Assembly (NCBI RefSeq): GCF_964355755.1
Contig: NC_092673.1
Span: 10,051,001-10,115,000, forward strand
Direction of reading: 5' to 3'
Length of the DNA stretch: 64,000 nt
From: Antedon mediterranea
Taxonomy: Eukaryota > Echinodermata > Crinoidea > Comatulida > Antedonidae
Shown here: one piece after another, positions 12,101-27,481 of the stretch
Numbering within the stretch: position 1 is the first letter of the stretch
How the letters are laid out: each line of letters starts with the position of its first letter
Program-made: the position numbers and the translations under genes
The notes under the pieces: generated by a model
What the model saw: only the letters and a program-made list of their open reading frames with translations
What the model was told of the DNA's origin: nothing
The model's database searches: none

Positions 12101-13893
12101 TGAAAAGTTTCAATTTAAAATGTTATTTGGTTTTTGACCTATGTTAAATACGAGAAAATCGTTAAATCGCGCGTAAGTCACGTTGCGCAATTGTAAACAT
12201 CCTGAAAAGGTTCGCTGCACAACTTCATATGAATGAAGATATGTTGAGAAAGTTACGAAATGTTATGTTTGCAAGTTTTACAGATACGGGTGACACAAAA
12301 TTTACAGAAAGAAAGAAGATAAAGACTAGACATGTAACTCGTCACTTTGACGAGTTAGTTATCCGCACGACAAAGGCCACGTAGACGTCATACGTTAGAA
12401 TATTGCACACAGAAAAAGATTGTGGCAATATGACCTGAACTGAAGAATATGATATGTTGTTATTGCTGAATTCTGTTATTTTGTGTCATATCATATATAC
12501 AATAAAATCTGTATACATATTACATACTGTGTAGAATAGGTGAAATGACTGGACCCGCCATTTATTCCAAAATTTTTAACATAGCGACGGTATCAAAATG
12601 AAACACTAAGATAGCAATTTCGGAAGGAAATTATCTCGGCAACAACATATTAATGTGTAGAAGAAATTTAAATATGTAAAATATTGATGCGCGCTCATTT
12701 AAATGTGATGAATTATGACGCAAAAGATGAAAATACGACTTTTTTTATTTAACTGGTCATATGATGACGTCACAACATCCGATTGGCAAAATGTTTACAT
12801 AAATTCGTATCTACAATCCAATAGCTTCCAGAAAACGTTTTAATCATGATTATCACGTTTTATTCTGACGAGCTATAACAGATTGAAATTTACTGTAAAG
12901 ACGAAAATAAGTTACCCACGTTATTTACATTTTTAGACATGATGACGTCATAAAAATTAAAATATTTTTAACTCATACAAAAGATAGTTGATTGACCTAG
13001 ATAATATAAAAATCGTGGTAAAAATAGAAAACAGATAATTGGAGATGCGCTCTATTAAATGTCATGCGCTATGATGAAAGATACAAAAATCCTATATTTT
13101 ATATTCGCGTGGCCATACGATGACGTCACAATGTCCGGTTAGCCATATTATTACATGATCCGATATCTACACCTCATCAACTTCAAGAATATGTCATCCA
13201 CAAAAAGTTGACCGTCTAGTTTAGAAATTACGACTGTTTAAAAAAAGGCATAATTTTGACAAATTTTAACGAATTTTTTACCTTTTTCATCAAAAACCCA
13301 CGTAAATTATCCAATTCGACGTGCCCGTATGACGTAATTTTAAGTCTAAATCGTTTAAAAGTTGGTAAAATTACTACAAAAGGCTGGAAAAACATAAATC
13401 ACGTGAAAAAAATTGTTTTCAACGCTACGTGCGCACGGCGCGCGTAAAAAAATGCGCACGCGTGGGAATTTTTTACCTGCTCAAAATGACATGAAACGCG
13501 TAGAAAGTGGATTAAAAATTGATTTTTCGCGTTTTGAAATTTTAAACGCGCGTGCGCGCGTAACTTCGTGTAAAACATGCCATTTTTTTTACAAAGTCAG
13601 TTAGCGCAAGATATAACTAAAACTTTTGTTAAGTTTCAATTTAAATTGTTATATGGTTTTCGATGTATGTTAAATACGCGAAATTCGTTAAAACGCGCGT
13701 AATTCATGTTGTGCAATTCTGACGTCATTCAAAAATAGAAAAGCACAACTTCAGGTGAATACCCATATGTTGACAAAGTTATGAAATGTTAACTTTACAC
13801 GTTTTTGAGATATGCTCTGCACAAAAATGACAGAAAGAAAGAATAATACAGAAAAAAAAAAAAAAAGATGATGAAACAGGACAGTTACAAGGA

Positions 13894-13981
13894 GTTATCC
13901 GCTGAGTGCGGATAACTAAAAAAAAAGATGATGATTTCGTACAATCACAAGGAGTTATCCTGCAACTTCGTTGCGGATAAC
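13894..13981. other. Double tail hairpin cassette
   Basis: GTTATCCGC-tgagt-GCGGATAAC (13894-13916) is followed by the linker 'gtacaatcacaagga' and then by GTTATCC-TGCAA-cttcg-TTGC-GGATAAC (13954-13981). The two palindromes share outer bases but differ in inner stems, with pairing kept. The next monomer starts 4 nt later. Confidence 0.85.
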
Positions 13982-15541
13982 TAACTAGACATGTAACTCG
14001 TCACTTTGACGAGTTAGTTATCCGCACGACAAACGCCACGTGCACGTCATACGTTGGTATATGGCACACAGAAAAAGATTATGGCATTATGACCTGAACT
14101 GAAGAATATGATATGTTGTTGGTGCTGAATTCTGTCAATTTTGTGTCATATAGTATACACAGTATAATCTGTATACATATCACATACAGTGTATAAGAAT
14201 AGGTGAAATTACGGGACCCGCTATTTATTGCAATTTTTAACATTTTGACGGTTTCAAAATGAAACGCAAATGTAGCAATTTCGGAAGGAAATTATCTCAG
14301 CAACAACATATTAACGTGTAGAAGAAATTTTAATACGTAAAATATAGATGCGCGCTCTTTTAAATGTGATGAACTATAACGCAAAAGGTGAAAATACGAC
14401 TTCTTTTATTTAACTGGCCATATGATGACGTCACAACATCCGATTGGGAAAATGTTCACATGATTTTGTATCTACAATCCAATAGCTTCCAGAAAGCGTT
14501 ATAATCGTGATTATCACATTTTATTCTTACGAGCTATAACAGATTAAAATTTACTGTAAAGATGAAATTAATGCCACACGTAATTTAAATTTTTAGGCAT
14601 AATGACGTCATAAAAATTAAATTATTTTTAACTCATGCGAAAGATAGTTGATTGACATAGACAATATCAAAATCGGGGTGAAAATGGAAAACGGATAAGT
14701 GGAGATGCGCTCTATTAAATGTGATGAGCTATGACGAAAGATACAAAAATCCTAAATTTTATATTCGCGTGGCCATACGATGACGTCACAATGTCCGGTT
14801 AGCCATATTAATGCATGGTCTGATATCTACAACACATTAACTTAAAGAATATGTCATCCACAAAAAGTTGACCGTGTAGTTTAGAAATTATGACTGTTTA
14901 AAAAAAGGTATAATTTTGACAAATTTTGACGAATTTTTGAACTTTTTCATCAAAAACGCACGTAAATTATCCAATTCGACGTGCCCGTATGACGTAATTT
15001 TAAGTTGAAATTGTTTAAAAGTTGGTAAAACTACTAGAAAAGGCTGGAAAAACATAAATCATTTGAAAAAATTATGTTTCAACGTTACGTGCGCACAGCG
15101 CGCGTAAAACTTTGAGCGCACGTGGGAATTTTTGACACGCTCAAAATGACATGAAACGCGTAGAAAGTTGATTAGAAATTGATTTTTCGCATTTTTAAAT
15201 TTTAAACGCGCGTGCGCGCGTAACTTCTTGTATGACATGCCATTTTTTTAGCACAAAAAGTTAGCGCATGATATAAATTAAACTTTTGCTAAGTTTCAAT
15301 TTAAATTGTTATATGGTTTTCAATCTATGTTAAATACGCGAAATCGATAAATACGCGCGTAAGTCACGTTGCGCAACTCTGACGTCATTAAAAAATAGGT
15401 GGTGCACAACTTCACGTGAATGCGCATATGTTGACAAAGTTATGAAATGTTATGTTTACAAGTTTTAGAGATACCCTCTGCACAAAAATGACAGAAAGAA
15501 AGAAGAATACAGAAAAAAATGATGAAACAGGACAGTTACAA

Positions 15542-17557
15542 TAGGTATCCCAATGAAGCGGATTTTCGTTACCGCGATTTTAACACGTTCGTGAAATTTC
15601 AAAAAGTGACGTGTCTTTGAAGTTAAAAATATACTATTTCTGATATACACATGTGAATAAAAATTATATGTCTGGAAAGATCTTGTTTAAGGGATTATTT
15701 TTATATATTTTTAATCTATGTTTATTAAATATTTTAATAGAAAACGCAAGTTAAAAATGAGGTACAAAAGCCGGCGAGCCGAAATCCGCGCGCTAAAAAT
15801 AACTTTGGAAAACACCTACCCATTTTCAAAACACGATCGCACGAGGTCCATAATAGGTGGTGGAGTAATTTTTGTTGCATGTTATCAGGCTTTAAATACT
15901 CTTTATTTTGATATGTAAATCGGTTATTATTATTATGTACATCCGCCTCAAATGTCAATTTTAACGATAAAAATTGAATTTTTTAGTCTTTCTCATTATC
16001 AAAATCTGGCTAATTTAGTATTGAATTGAAGCTAATTTATATTTCTGTTTGATAAACTACATCGTTTTATTTGACTTTGCGTGGACCTCGTGCGAAGAGG
16101 CCAACAAGACCAACCACTGAAAAAAATAATCCCTACCATAAATATCAGTGTTTACCATTTTCCTTACGGGGGGGATTCAGTTCTCTGCTTATTACTAAAT
16201 TATCATCGCCCAGACAATGTGCATGGTATGCATGTATTAGCGCGTTAATTAATGATTGGATAACCCCTGCAGTGGACTGTTCCATTTTCTGAACTAGTCT
16301 TCGCCGCACACGAGGCATGTCGAAAAATGTCGCCTCTCATGCTTCGAAACGTCAGTTTTACCGATTTATTAAATTATTTAATAAGTGGAATATTTATAAA
16401 TCTACTATATAAAGCAAGTACGTTAGGAAGAAATGTACCGAAGAAATTTAAGAAGCTTTGATTTTGCTATGCAGCGGCCGTAAGCCATTCTATGTAGGCG
16501 GCCGAAACGCGCTTTGGCCTGTGTGTTGCCGTTGTATGTCTACGCTGTTTCTAGGCCTAAATTTTATTCCGTATATTTCAATTCAAAGTGCAACTTTCGG
16601 TTAGAATAATCGAAAGGGAAATAAAATTAAACATGCTACAATTATACCATTGAGGTAATTACTTTGTTAAATAAAAAATTTCTTCCCGATATTTCTTAGG
16701 CAGAATTTAGCGTCAGGCTTTTATTTAGACCTTAGCAAGCTAGGGGCCTATCTTAACTTGTAGTAGGCGCGGCCGAGTCTACGTTCGGCCCGGCGCTCCA
16801 AATTGAATCGAACACATAATAAGCACGGGCTTAATTCTTATTTTTGGCGGTTCGAAAATCAATTTAAATAATATATGATTATAAATATAACTTTAAATAC
16901 TAGAATTATTAAAAAAATGTATACTTACGAAAAATAATATTTAATGAAAAGAAACAATACCCACACAGTTTTTTAACGCAATATTTTTTTTTTCACATTT
17001 TAACATTTTTTAACAATATTTTATGTTGTATTTCAGAATTACCTACCTGTCAATATAAATAACCTTACTAAAATACATATTACATTTTATGTAATGCAAA
17101 AAAAAAGAAGTTAATTCACACATTGGTTCAAAAGTTATGAATCATTTAAAGACAGGAACTTTTTGGACATTTTTGAGGCATTGGGAAAATCATGCGTAAA
17201 AAGCCGTCGGACGAATTTTGTAGGGCGATATCTAAAAAAAAAATGTCGAGGACACCCAAAAAAAATTTTTTCTTGTACAACTCTGTTGTATCTATGGGTT
17301 TGGAAAAAATAAGAACTTTAAAATTATTAGTATAAAAGTTATAACCCTTCAAAAATGGGTTCAAATAGAATTAGAAAAAGTGCCATTTTTCAAGCAAAAA
17401 TCACTGTTTTTTGGGCACTTTAACGGACCATAACTTTTGAATGGATAATCCGATTTCAATCATTTAAATTGCAAAAGTTTATGTTCAGTAAGTTCCTTCT
17501 GATTAACTGAAAGAAAAAGTACCATCATTAATTTGAATTTTTACATTGGGATACCTA
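15542..17557. mobile_element. Unclassified 2.0-kb TIR transposon in the array
   Basis: The 14-bp terminal inverted repeats TAGGTATCCCAATG and CATTGGGATACCTA are flanked by GTTACAA direct repeats (15535-15541 and 17558-17564). The duplicated word is part of the normal monomer tail 'gacagttacaaggag', so the empty site is known. A 7-bp duplication (8 bp if one terminal base is shared) would suit a hAT-like or related element, but no transposase is visible. Open stretches such as 16071-16292 show no domain. The interior is AT-rich with scattered GC-rich islands near 16450-16560 and 16760-16800. Confidence 0.75.
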
Positions 17558-20500
17558 GTTACAAGGAGTTATCCGCTCAATGCGGATAACTAACTAGACA
17601 TGAAACTCGTCACTTTGACGAGTTAGTTATCCGCACGACAAACGCCACGTGCACGCCATACGTTGGAATATTGCACACGGAAAAAGATTATGGCAATATG
17701 ACATGAACTGAAGACTATGATATGTTGTTATTGCTGAATTCTATTATTTTGATTCATATATAGTATACACAGTGTAATCTGTATACATATCACATACAGT
17801 GTAGAATAGGGGAAATTACGGGACCCGCTATTTATTGCAATTTTTAACATGTTGATGGTTTTAAAATGAAACGTGAAGGTAGCAATTTTGGAAGGAAATT
17901 ATCTCGGCAACAACATATTAACGTGTAGAAGAAATTTGAATAGGTGAAATATTAATGCGCGCTCTTTTAAATGTAATGAACTATGACGCAAAATATGAAA
18001 ATACGACTTTTTTTATTTAACTGGCCGTATGATGACGTCACCACATCCGATTGGCAAAATTTTCACATGATTTTGTATCTACAATCCAATAACTTCAAGA
18101 AAACGTTTTAATCGTGATTATCACATTTTATTCTTACGAGCTATAACAGATTGAAATTTACTGTCAAGATGAAATTAATGCCACACGTAATTTAAATTTT
18201 TAGGCATGATGACGTCATAAAAATTAAAATATTTTTAACTCATGCTAAAGATAGTTGATTGACCTAGACAATATCAAAATCGGGGTGAAAATGGAAAACG
18301 GATAAGTGGAGATACGCTCTATTAAATGTGAGGAGTTATGACGAAAGATACAAAAATCCTAAATTTCATATTCGCGTGGCCATACGATGACGTCACAATG
18401 TCCGGTTAGCCATATTAATGCATGATCTGATATCTACAACTCATCAACTTCCAGAATATGTAATAAAAATAATTTTTACCGTTTAGTTTAGAAACTACGA
18501 TTGTTTAAACAAAGGCTTAATTTTGACGAATTTTTGAAGTTTTTCATCAAAAAAGCGTGCAAATTATCATATTCTACGTGCTCGTATGACGTAATTTGAA
18601 GTCGAAATTGTTTAAAAGTTGGTAAAATTACTAGAAAAGGCTGGAAAAACATAAATCACTCGAAAAAATGACGTTTTTAACGCTACGTGTACACCACGCG
18701 CGTAAAAATTTGCGCACGTGTGGGAATTTTTGACATGCTCAAAATGACATGAAACGCGTAGAAAGTTGATTAGAAATTGATTTTTCGCATTGTAAAATTT
18801 TAAACGCGCGTGCGCGCGTAACTTCGTGTAAAACATGCCATTTTTAGTCCACAAAAAGTTAGCGCACGATATAAATTAGACTTTTGCTAAGTTTCAATTT
18901 AAATTGTTATATGGTTTTCGATCTATGTTAAATACGCAAAATTCATAAAAACGCGCGTAAGTCATGTTGCGCAACTCTGACGTCATTCAATTATAGGAAA
19001 GCACAACTTCACGTGATTGCCCATATGTTGACAAAGTTATAAAATGTTAACTTTACACGTTTTAGAGATACGCTCTGCACAAAAATGACAGAAAGAAAGA
19101 AGAACTAGACATGAAACTCGTCACTTTGACGAGTTAGTTATCCGCACGACAAACGCCACGTGCACGTCATACGTTGGAATATTGCACACAGATAAAGATT
19201 ATGGCATTATGACCTGAACTGAAGAATATCATACGTTGTTAGTGCTGAATTCAGTCTATTTTGTGTCATATAGTATATACAGTGCAAACGGTATACTCTG
19301 TATACATGTTACAGGTGAAATTACGAGACCCCCCATTTATTCTTATTTTTAACATGGCGACGGTATCAAAATGAAACACTAAGTTAGCAATTTCGGAAGG
19401 ACATTATCTCAGCAACCACATATTAACGTGTAGAAAATATTTAAATACGTAAAATATAGATGCGCGCCCTTTTAAATGTGATGAACTATTACGCAAAATA
19501 TGAAAATACGCCTTTTTTTATTCAACTGGCCATATGATGACATCACAACATCCGATTGGCAAAATGTTTACATGAATTCGTATCTACAATTCAATAGCTT
19601 CCAGAAAACGTTTTAATCATGATTATCACGTTTTATTCTGACGAGCTATAACAGATTGAAAGTTACTGTAAAGATGAAAATAGTTGACCCACGTTATTTA
19701 CATTTTTAGACATGATGACGTCATAAAAATTAAAATATTTTTAACTCATGCGAAAGATAGTTCATTCACCAAGACAATATCAAAATCAGGTTGAAAATAA
19801 AAAACGGATAAGTGGAGATGCGCTCTATTAAATGTGTTGCGCTATGACGAAAGATATAAAAATCCTATATTTTATATTGCGTGGCCATCCGATGACGTTA
19901 TAATGTCCCATTAGCCATATTAATGCATGATTCCATATCTACAACTCATCAACTTCCAGAATATATAATTAAAAAAAAGTTCACCTCGTAGTTTAGAATC
20001 TATGAATGTTTAAAAAAAGGCATAATTTTGACGAATTTTGACAAATTTTTGAACTTTTTCATCAAAAACGCACGTAAATTATCCAATTGGATGTGCCCGT
20101 ATGACGTAGTTTTAGGTCAAAATTGTTCAAAAGTTGGTAAAATTACTAGAAAAGGCTGGAAAAACATGAATCAGGCGAAAAAAATTTATTTTCAACGCTA
20201 CGTGCGCACCGTGCGAGTAAAAATATGCGCGCGCGTGGGAATTTTTGACATGCTCAAAATGACATGAAACGCGTAGAAAGTTGATTAGAAATTGATTTTT
20301 CGCATTTTGAAATTTTAAACGCCCGTGCGCGCGTAACTTCGTGTGAAACATGCCATTTTTTTTCCACAGTCAATTAGCGCAAGATATAAATTAAATTTTT
20401 GTTAAGTTTCAATTTAAATTGCTATATGGTTTTCGATCTATGTTAAATACGCGAAATTCGTTAAAACGCGCGTAAATCACGTTGCGCAATTCTAACGTCA

Positions 20501-22715
20501 TTCACAATAGGAGGTGTACAATTTCACGTGAATGCCCACATGTTGACAAAGTTATAAAATGTTTTGTTTACAAGTTTTTGAGATACGCGAGACACAAAAT
20601 TGACAGAAAGAAAGAATAATACAGAAAAAAAAGATGATTTCATACAGTTACAAGGAGTTATCCGCTACTAAGCGGATAACTAACTAGACATGAAACTCGT
20701 CACTGTGACGAGTTAGTTATCCGCACGACAAACGCCACGTGCACGTCATACATTGGAATATTGCACACGGAAAAAGATTATGGCATTGTGACCTGAACTG
20801 AAGAATATGATATGTTTTTATTGCTGAATTCTGTTATTTTGTGTCATATAGTATACACAGTATAATCTGTATACATATCACATACAGTGTGGAATAGGTG
20901 AAATTACGGGACCCGCTATTTATTCAAATTTTTAACATATTGACGGTTTCAAAATGAAACGCGAATGTAGCAATTTCGGAAGGAAATTATCTCAGCAACA
21001 ACATATTAACGTGTGGAAGAAATTTGAACACGTGAAATATTGATGCGCGTTCTTTTAAATGTAATGAACTATGACGCAAAAGATGAAAATACGATTTTTT
21101 TTATTTAACTGGCCATATGATGACGTCACAACATTCGATTGGCAAAATGTTTACATGATTTCGTATCTACAATCCAATAGCTTCCAGAAAACATTTTAAT
21201 CGTGATTATCCCATTTTGTTCTTACGAGCGATAACAGATTAAAATTTACTGTAAAGATGAAATTAATGACCCAAGTAATTAACATTTTTAGGCATGATGA
21301 CGTTACAAATATTAAAATATTTTTAACTCATGCAAAAGGTAGTTGATTGACCTAGACAATATTAAAATCTCGGAGAAAATGGAATACGGATAAGCGTGAT
21401 GCGCTCCATTGAATGTGATGAGCAATAACGAAAGAGACAAAAATCCTATATTTTATATTCATGTGGCCATACGATGACGTCAAAATGTCCTGTTAGCCAT
21501 ATTAATGTATGATTTGATATCTACAACTCATCAACTTCCAGAATATGTAATAAAAATAACTTTTACCGTTTAGTTTAGAAACTACGACTGTTTAAAAAAA
21601 GGCATAATTTTGACGATTTGTTTAGCTTTTTGGTCAAAAACGCGCGTAAATTTTCCAATTCGACGTGCTCGTATGACGTAATTTAAAGTCACAAATGGTT
21701 TTAAAATGGTAAAATTACTCTAGAAGGCTGGAAAAACATAATTCATGAGAAAAAAAGATGTTTTTCACGGTACGTGGCCACCGCGCGCGTAAAAAAATGC
21801 ATGCACGTGGGAATTTTTGACATGCGCGAAATGTCATGAGTCGTGTAAAAAGTTGATTAAAAATTAATTTTACGCATTTTGAAACTTTAAATGCGCGTGC
21901 GCGCGTAACTTCTTGTAAAACATGCCATTTTTAATCAATAAAAAGTTTGCACTTGATATGACTTAAATTTTCACAAAGTGTCAAAACTAAATTATGCTTG
22001 GTTTTTAGTCTATGAGCAATCATAAAAAATTATAAAATCGCGCGTAAGTCACGTTGCGCAACTCTGACGTCATTCAAAAATAGGAGGTGCACAATTTCAC
22101 GTAAATGCCCATATGTTGACAAAGTTATGAAATGTTATGTTTACCCATTTTAGAGATACGCTCTGCACAAAAAGTGAGGGAGAAAGACAGAAGAATAATA
22201 CTAGACATGAAACTCGTCACTTTGACGAGTTAGTTATCCGCTCGACAAACGCCACGTGCACGTCATACGTTAGAATATTGCACACAGAAAAATATTAAGG
22301 CATTATGACCTGAACTGAAGAATATGATATGTTGTTATTTCTGAATTCTGTTATTTTGTGTCATATAGTATACACAGTACAATCTGTATACATATCACAA
22401 ACAGTGTAAAATTGGTGAAATTACGGGACCCGTATTTTATTGTAATGTTTTACATCTTGACGGTTTCAAAATGGAATGCAAAAGTAGAAATTTCAGAATG
22501 AAATTATCTCAGCAACAACATATTAACGTGTAGAAGAAATTTGAATACGTAAAATATAGATGCGCGCTCTTTTAAATGTGATGAACTATGACGCAAAAGA
22601 TGAAAATACGACTTTTTTTATTCAACTGGCCATATGATGACGTCACAACGTCGGATTGGAAAAATGTTCACATGAATTCGTATCTACAATCCAATAGCTT
22701 CCAGGAAAAAATTAA

Positions 22716-23341
22716 AGCCCCATTCCCTACGTTTTTTAGATCTATTTTAAGATCACAAACTATATTTAATGTAAAAATAATACTATATGGTCCTATTGCG
22801 ATAACTTTTTTCGTCTTTAAACGGTTAAAAAAGTGAAAAATAAATTGATTCTAATAATTATAGAGGCCCGCTATAAATCCCAAAATGCAATGCGCGCGGA
22901 TTGATATTTTTGTTTTTCACCTGTAATTCGCCCACTTTTCGATCGATCGTGAAGCCAAAACAAATGGAAGACTCCTAACTTTTCAGCGAAAATACCGGGT
23001 TTTCCCCAATTTGTATCAACGGAGTCTGGCAAAAATAGAAAGACAATTAATGCAGCAACTATACAACGTCAGGCTAGGTATATAGCTAGCGTACGATGTT
23101 CGTACGTTATCGATGTTTACCAGCTAGGCCTACAAAACTAAGCCTAGCTAGGCTAGGCCTAAGACCGTCCACGAGAGGTCGATCGCCGCGAGCTACTTAG
23201 GTAGTGCATTGTTTCTCACTTTTTATCATAATTTACCATAAAACGTACATTTAAGACAAGGAATGACATGGTTTAATGTTTTTAAAGTGATATATATGTA
23301 TTATTTTCCAAAAAACGTCCAAAATTGCAGGGAAGGGGTCT
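22716..23341. mobile_element. 626-bp MITE with TTAA target site
   Basis: Termini AGCCCCATTCCCT and AGGGAAGGGGTCT are inverted with two mismatches. They are flanked by TTAA on both sides (22712-22715 and 23342-23345). The nearly identical monomer at 33704 lacks it and reads 'caggaaacattttaatcatg' at the same point near 34205, a clean empty site. TTAA targets are used by Kolobok and piggyBac elements. Nothing coding is inside. It includes an AGGCCTA cluster at 23110-23160. Confidence 0.82.
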
Positions 23342-26300
23342 TTAATCATGATTATCACTTTTTATTCTGACGAGCTATAACAGATTGAAATTTACTGTAA
23401 AGATGAAAATAATTGACTCACGTTATTTACGTTTTTAGACATGATGACGTAATAAAAATTAAAATATTTTTAACTCATGCGAAAGATAGTTGATTGATCT
23501 AGACAATATCAAAATCGGGGTGAAAATGGAAAACGGATAAGTAGAGATGCGCTCTATTAAATGTGATGAGCTACGACGAAAGATACAAAAATCCTAAATT
23601 TTATATTCGCGTGGCCATACGATGACGTCACAATGTCCGGTTAGCCATATTAATACATGATCCGATATCTATAACTCATCAACTTCAAGAATATGTCATC
23701 CACAAAAAATTGACCGTCCAGTTTAGAAATTACGACTGTTTAAAAAAAGGCATAATTTTGACAAATTTTGAAAAATTTTTTTACTTTTTCATCAAAAACT
23801 CACGAAAATTATCCAATTCTACGTGCCCGTATGACGTGATTTTAAGTCGAAATTGTTTAAAAGTTTGTAAAATTACTAGAAAAGGCTGGAAAAACATAAA
23901 TCACGCGAAAAAAAAGTGTTTTGCGCTACGTGCGCACGTGTGCGTAAAAAAATGGCGCGCGCCTGGGAATTTTTGACATGCTTAAAATGACATGAAACGC
24001 GTAGAAAGTTGATTAGAAACTGATTTTTCGCATTTTTAAATTTTAAACGCGCGTGCGCGCGTAACTTCGTGTGAAACATGTCATTTTTTTTACACAGAAA
24101 GTTAGCGCATGATATAAATTAAACTTATGCTAAGTTTCATTTGAAATTGTTATATGGTTTTCGATCTATGTTAAATACACGAAAAACGTAAAAACGCGTG
24201 TAAGTCACGTTGCGTAACTCTGACGTCATTCACAATAAGAGGGGCACAACTTCACGCGAATGCCCATATGTTGACAAAGTTATGAAATGTTATGTTTACA
24301 TGTTTTAGAGATACGCTCTGCACAAAAATGACAGAAAGAAAGAAGAATACAGAAAAAAAAGAAAAAAAAGAAGATGAAACAGGACAGTTACAAGGAGTTA
24401 TCCGCTGAATGCGGATAACTAACTATACATGTAACTCGTCACTTTGACGAGTTAGTTATCCGCATGAAAAACGCCACGCGCACGTCATACGTTGACATTT
24501 TGCGCACGAAAAAAGATTATGGCATTATGACCTGAATTGAAGAATGTCATGCTGTTAGTGCTGAACTCTGTCAATTTTGTGTCAAATAGTATATACAGTA
24601 TAAACAGTATAATCTGTATGCGTATTACATACAGTGTAGAATAGGTGAAATTACGGGACTAATTTTATTCCTATTTTTAACATGGCGGCAGTATCAAAAT
24701 GAAACACTAAGATAGCAATTTTGGAAGCAAATGATCTCATCAATAACATATTACCGTGTAGAAGAAATTTGAATACGTCAAATATAGATACGCGCTCTTT
24801 TAAATGTGATGAACTATGACGCAAATTATGAAAATACGACTTTTTATATTCAACTGGCCATATGATGACGTCACAACATCTGATTGGCAAAATGTTTACA
24901 TGAATTCGTATCTACAATCCAATAGCTTCCATAAAACGTTTTGATCATGATTATCACTTTTTATTCTGACGAGCTATAACAGATTGAAATTTACTGTAAA
25001 GATGAAAATAAGTGACCCACGTTATTTAAATTTTTAGACATGATGCCGTCATAAAAATTAAAATATTTTTAACTCATGCGAAAGATAGGTGATTGACCTA
25101 GACAATGTCAAAATCGGGGTGAAAATTGAAAACGGATAAGTAGAGATGCGCTCTATTAAATGTGATGAGCTATGACGAAAGATACAAAAATCCTATATTT
25201 TATATTCGCGTGGCCATACGATGACGTCACAATGTCCGGTTAGCCATAATATTACATGATCCGATATCTACACCTCATCAACTTCAAGAATATGTCATCC
25301 ACAAAAAGTTGACCGTCAAGTTTAGAAATTACGACTGTTTAAAAAAAGGCATAATTTTAATAAATTTTAACGAATTTTTTAACTTTTTCATCAAAAACCC
25401 ACGTAAATTATCCAATTCGACGTGCCCGTATGACGTAATTTTAAGTCAAAATCGTTTAAAAGTTGGTAAAATTACTACAAAAGGCTGGAAAAACATAAAT
25501 CACGTGAAAAAATTTGTTTTCAACGCTACGTGCGCACGGCGCGCGTAAAAAAATGCGCGCGTGTGGGAATTTTTTACCTGCTCAAAATGACATGAAACGC
25601 GTAGAAAGTGGATTAGAAATTGATTTTTCGTGTTTTGAAATTTTAAACGCGCGTGCGCGCGTAACTTTGTGTAAAACATGCCATTTTTTTTACACAGTCA
25701 GTTAGCGCAAGATATAACTAAAACTTTTGTTAAGTTTTAATTTAAATTGTTATATGGTTTTCGATGTATGTTAAATACGCGAAATTCGTTAAAACGCGCG
25801 TAAGTCATGTTATGCAATTCTGACGTCATTCAAAAATAGAAAAGCACAACTTCAGGTGAATACCCATATTTTGACAAAGTTATGAAATGTTAACTTTACA
25901 CGTTTTTGAGATATGCTCTGCACAAAAATGACAGAAAGAAAGAATAATACAGAAAAAAAAAAAAACTAGACATGAAACTCGTCACTTTGACGAGTTAGTT
26001 ATCCGCACGACAGACGCCACGTGCACGTCATACGTTGGAATATTGCACACGGAAAAAGATTATGGCATTGTGACCTGAACTGAAGAATATGATATGTTGT
26101 TATTGCTGAATTCTGTTATTTTGTGTCATATAGTATACACAGTATAATCTGTATACATATCACATACAGTGTAGAATAGGTGAAATTACGGGACCCGCTA
26201 TTTATTCAAATTTTTAACATATTGACGGTTTCAAAATGAAACGCGAATGTAGCAATTTTGGAAGGAAATTATCTCAGCAACAACATATTAACGTGTAGAA

Positions 26301-27481
26301 GAAATTTGAACACGTGAAATATTGATGCGCGCTCTTTTAAATGTAATGAACTATGACGCAAAAGATGAAAATACGACTTTTTTTATTTAACTGGCCATAT
26401 GATGACGTCACAACATCCGATTGCCAAAATGTTTACATGATTTCGTATCTACAATCCAATAGCAGAAAACATTTTAATCGTGATTATCCGATTTTATTCT
26501 TACGAGCGATAACAGATTAAAATTTCCTGGAAAGATGAAATTAATGACCCACGTAATTAAAATTTTTAGGCATGATGACGTTACAAAAATTAAAATATTT
26601 TTAACTCATGCGAAAGGTAGTTGATTGACCTAGACAATATTAAAATCTCGGAGAAAATGGAATACGGATAAGCGTGATGCGCTCCATTGAATGTGATGAG
26701 CAATAACGAAAGAGACAAAAATCCTATATTTTATATTCGCGTGGCCATACGATGACGTCACAATGTCCTGTTAGCCATAATAATGTATGATTTGATATCT
26801 ACCACTCATCAACTTCCAGAATATGTAATAAAAATAACTTTCACCGTTTAGTTTAGAAACTACGACTGTTTAAAAAAAGGCATAATTTTGATGATTTTTT
26901 TAGCTTTTTGATCAAATACGCGCGCAAATTATCCAATTCGACGTGCTCGTATGACGTCATTTTAAGTCGAAATTGTTTAAAAGTTGGTAAAATTACTAGA
27001 AAAGGCTGGAAAAACACAAATCACGCGAAAAAAGTATGTTTTTAACGCTACTTGCGCCCCTCGCGCGTAAAAATTTGCGCACATGTGGGAATTTTTGACA
27101 TGCTCAAAATGACAAGAAACGCGTAGAAAGTTGATTAGAAATTGATTTTTCGCATTTTAAAATTTTAAATGCGCGTGCGCGCGTAACTTTGTGTGAAACA
27201 TGCCATTTTTAATCCACAGAAAGTTGACTCTTGATATGAATTAAATTTTCACCAAGTCTCAATACAAAATGACTTTCGGTTTTTAATCTATGATCAATCA
27301 TTTAAATTCATAAAATTGCGCGCAAGTCACGTTGCCCAACCCTGACGTTTTTCAAAAATAGGAGGTGCACAACTTCACGTAAATATCTATATGTTGACAA
27401 AGTTATGATATGTTCTGTTTACACATTTTAGAGAAACAGGGCTCACAAAAAAAGGAAGAAAGACAGAAGAATAATACAGAA

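Noticed and set aside
16071-16292. Frame MTLRGPRAKRPTRPT inside the 2-kb TIR element
   Set aside because: No domain, no splice context, and no matching frame upstream or downstream.
18612-18854. Minus-strand frames MFHTKLRAHARLKF-type repeated in the array
   Set aside because: Same reason: shared monomer DNA, broken or shifted in other copies.
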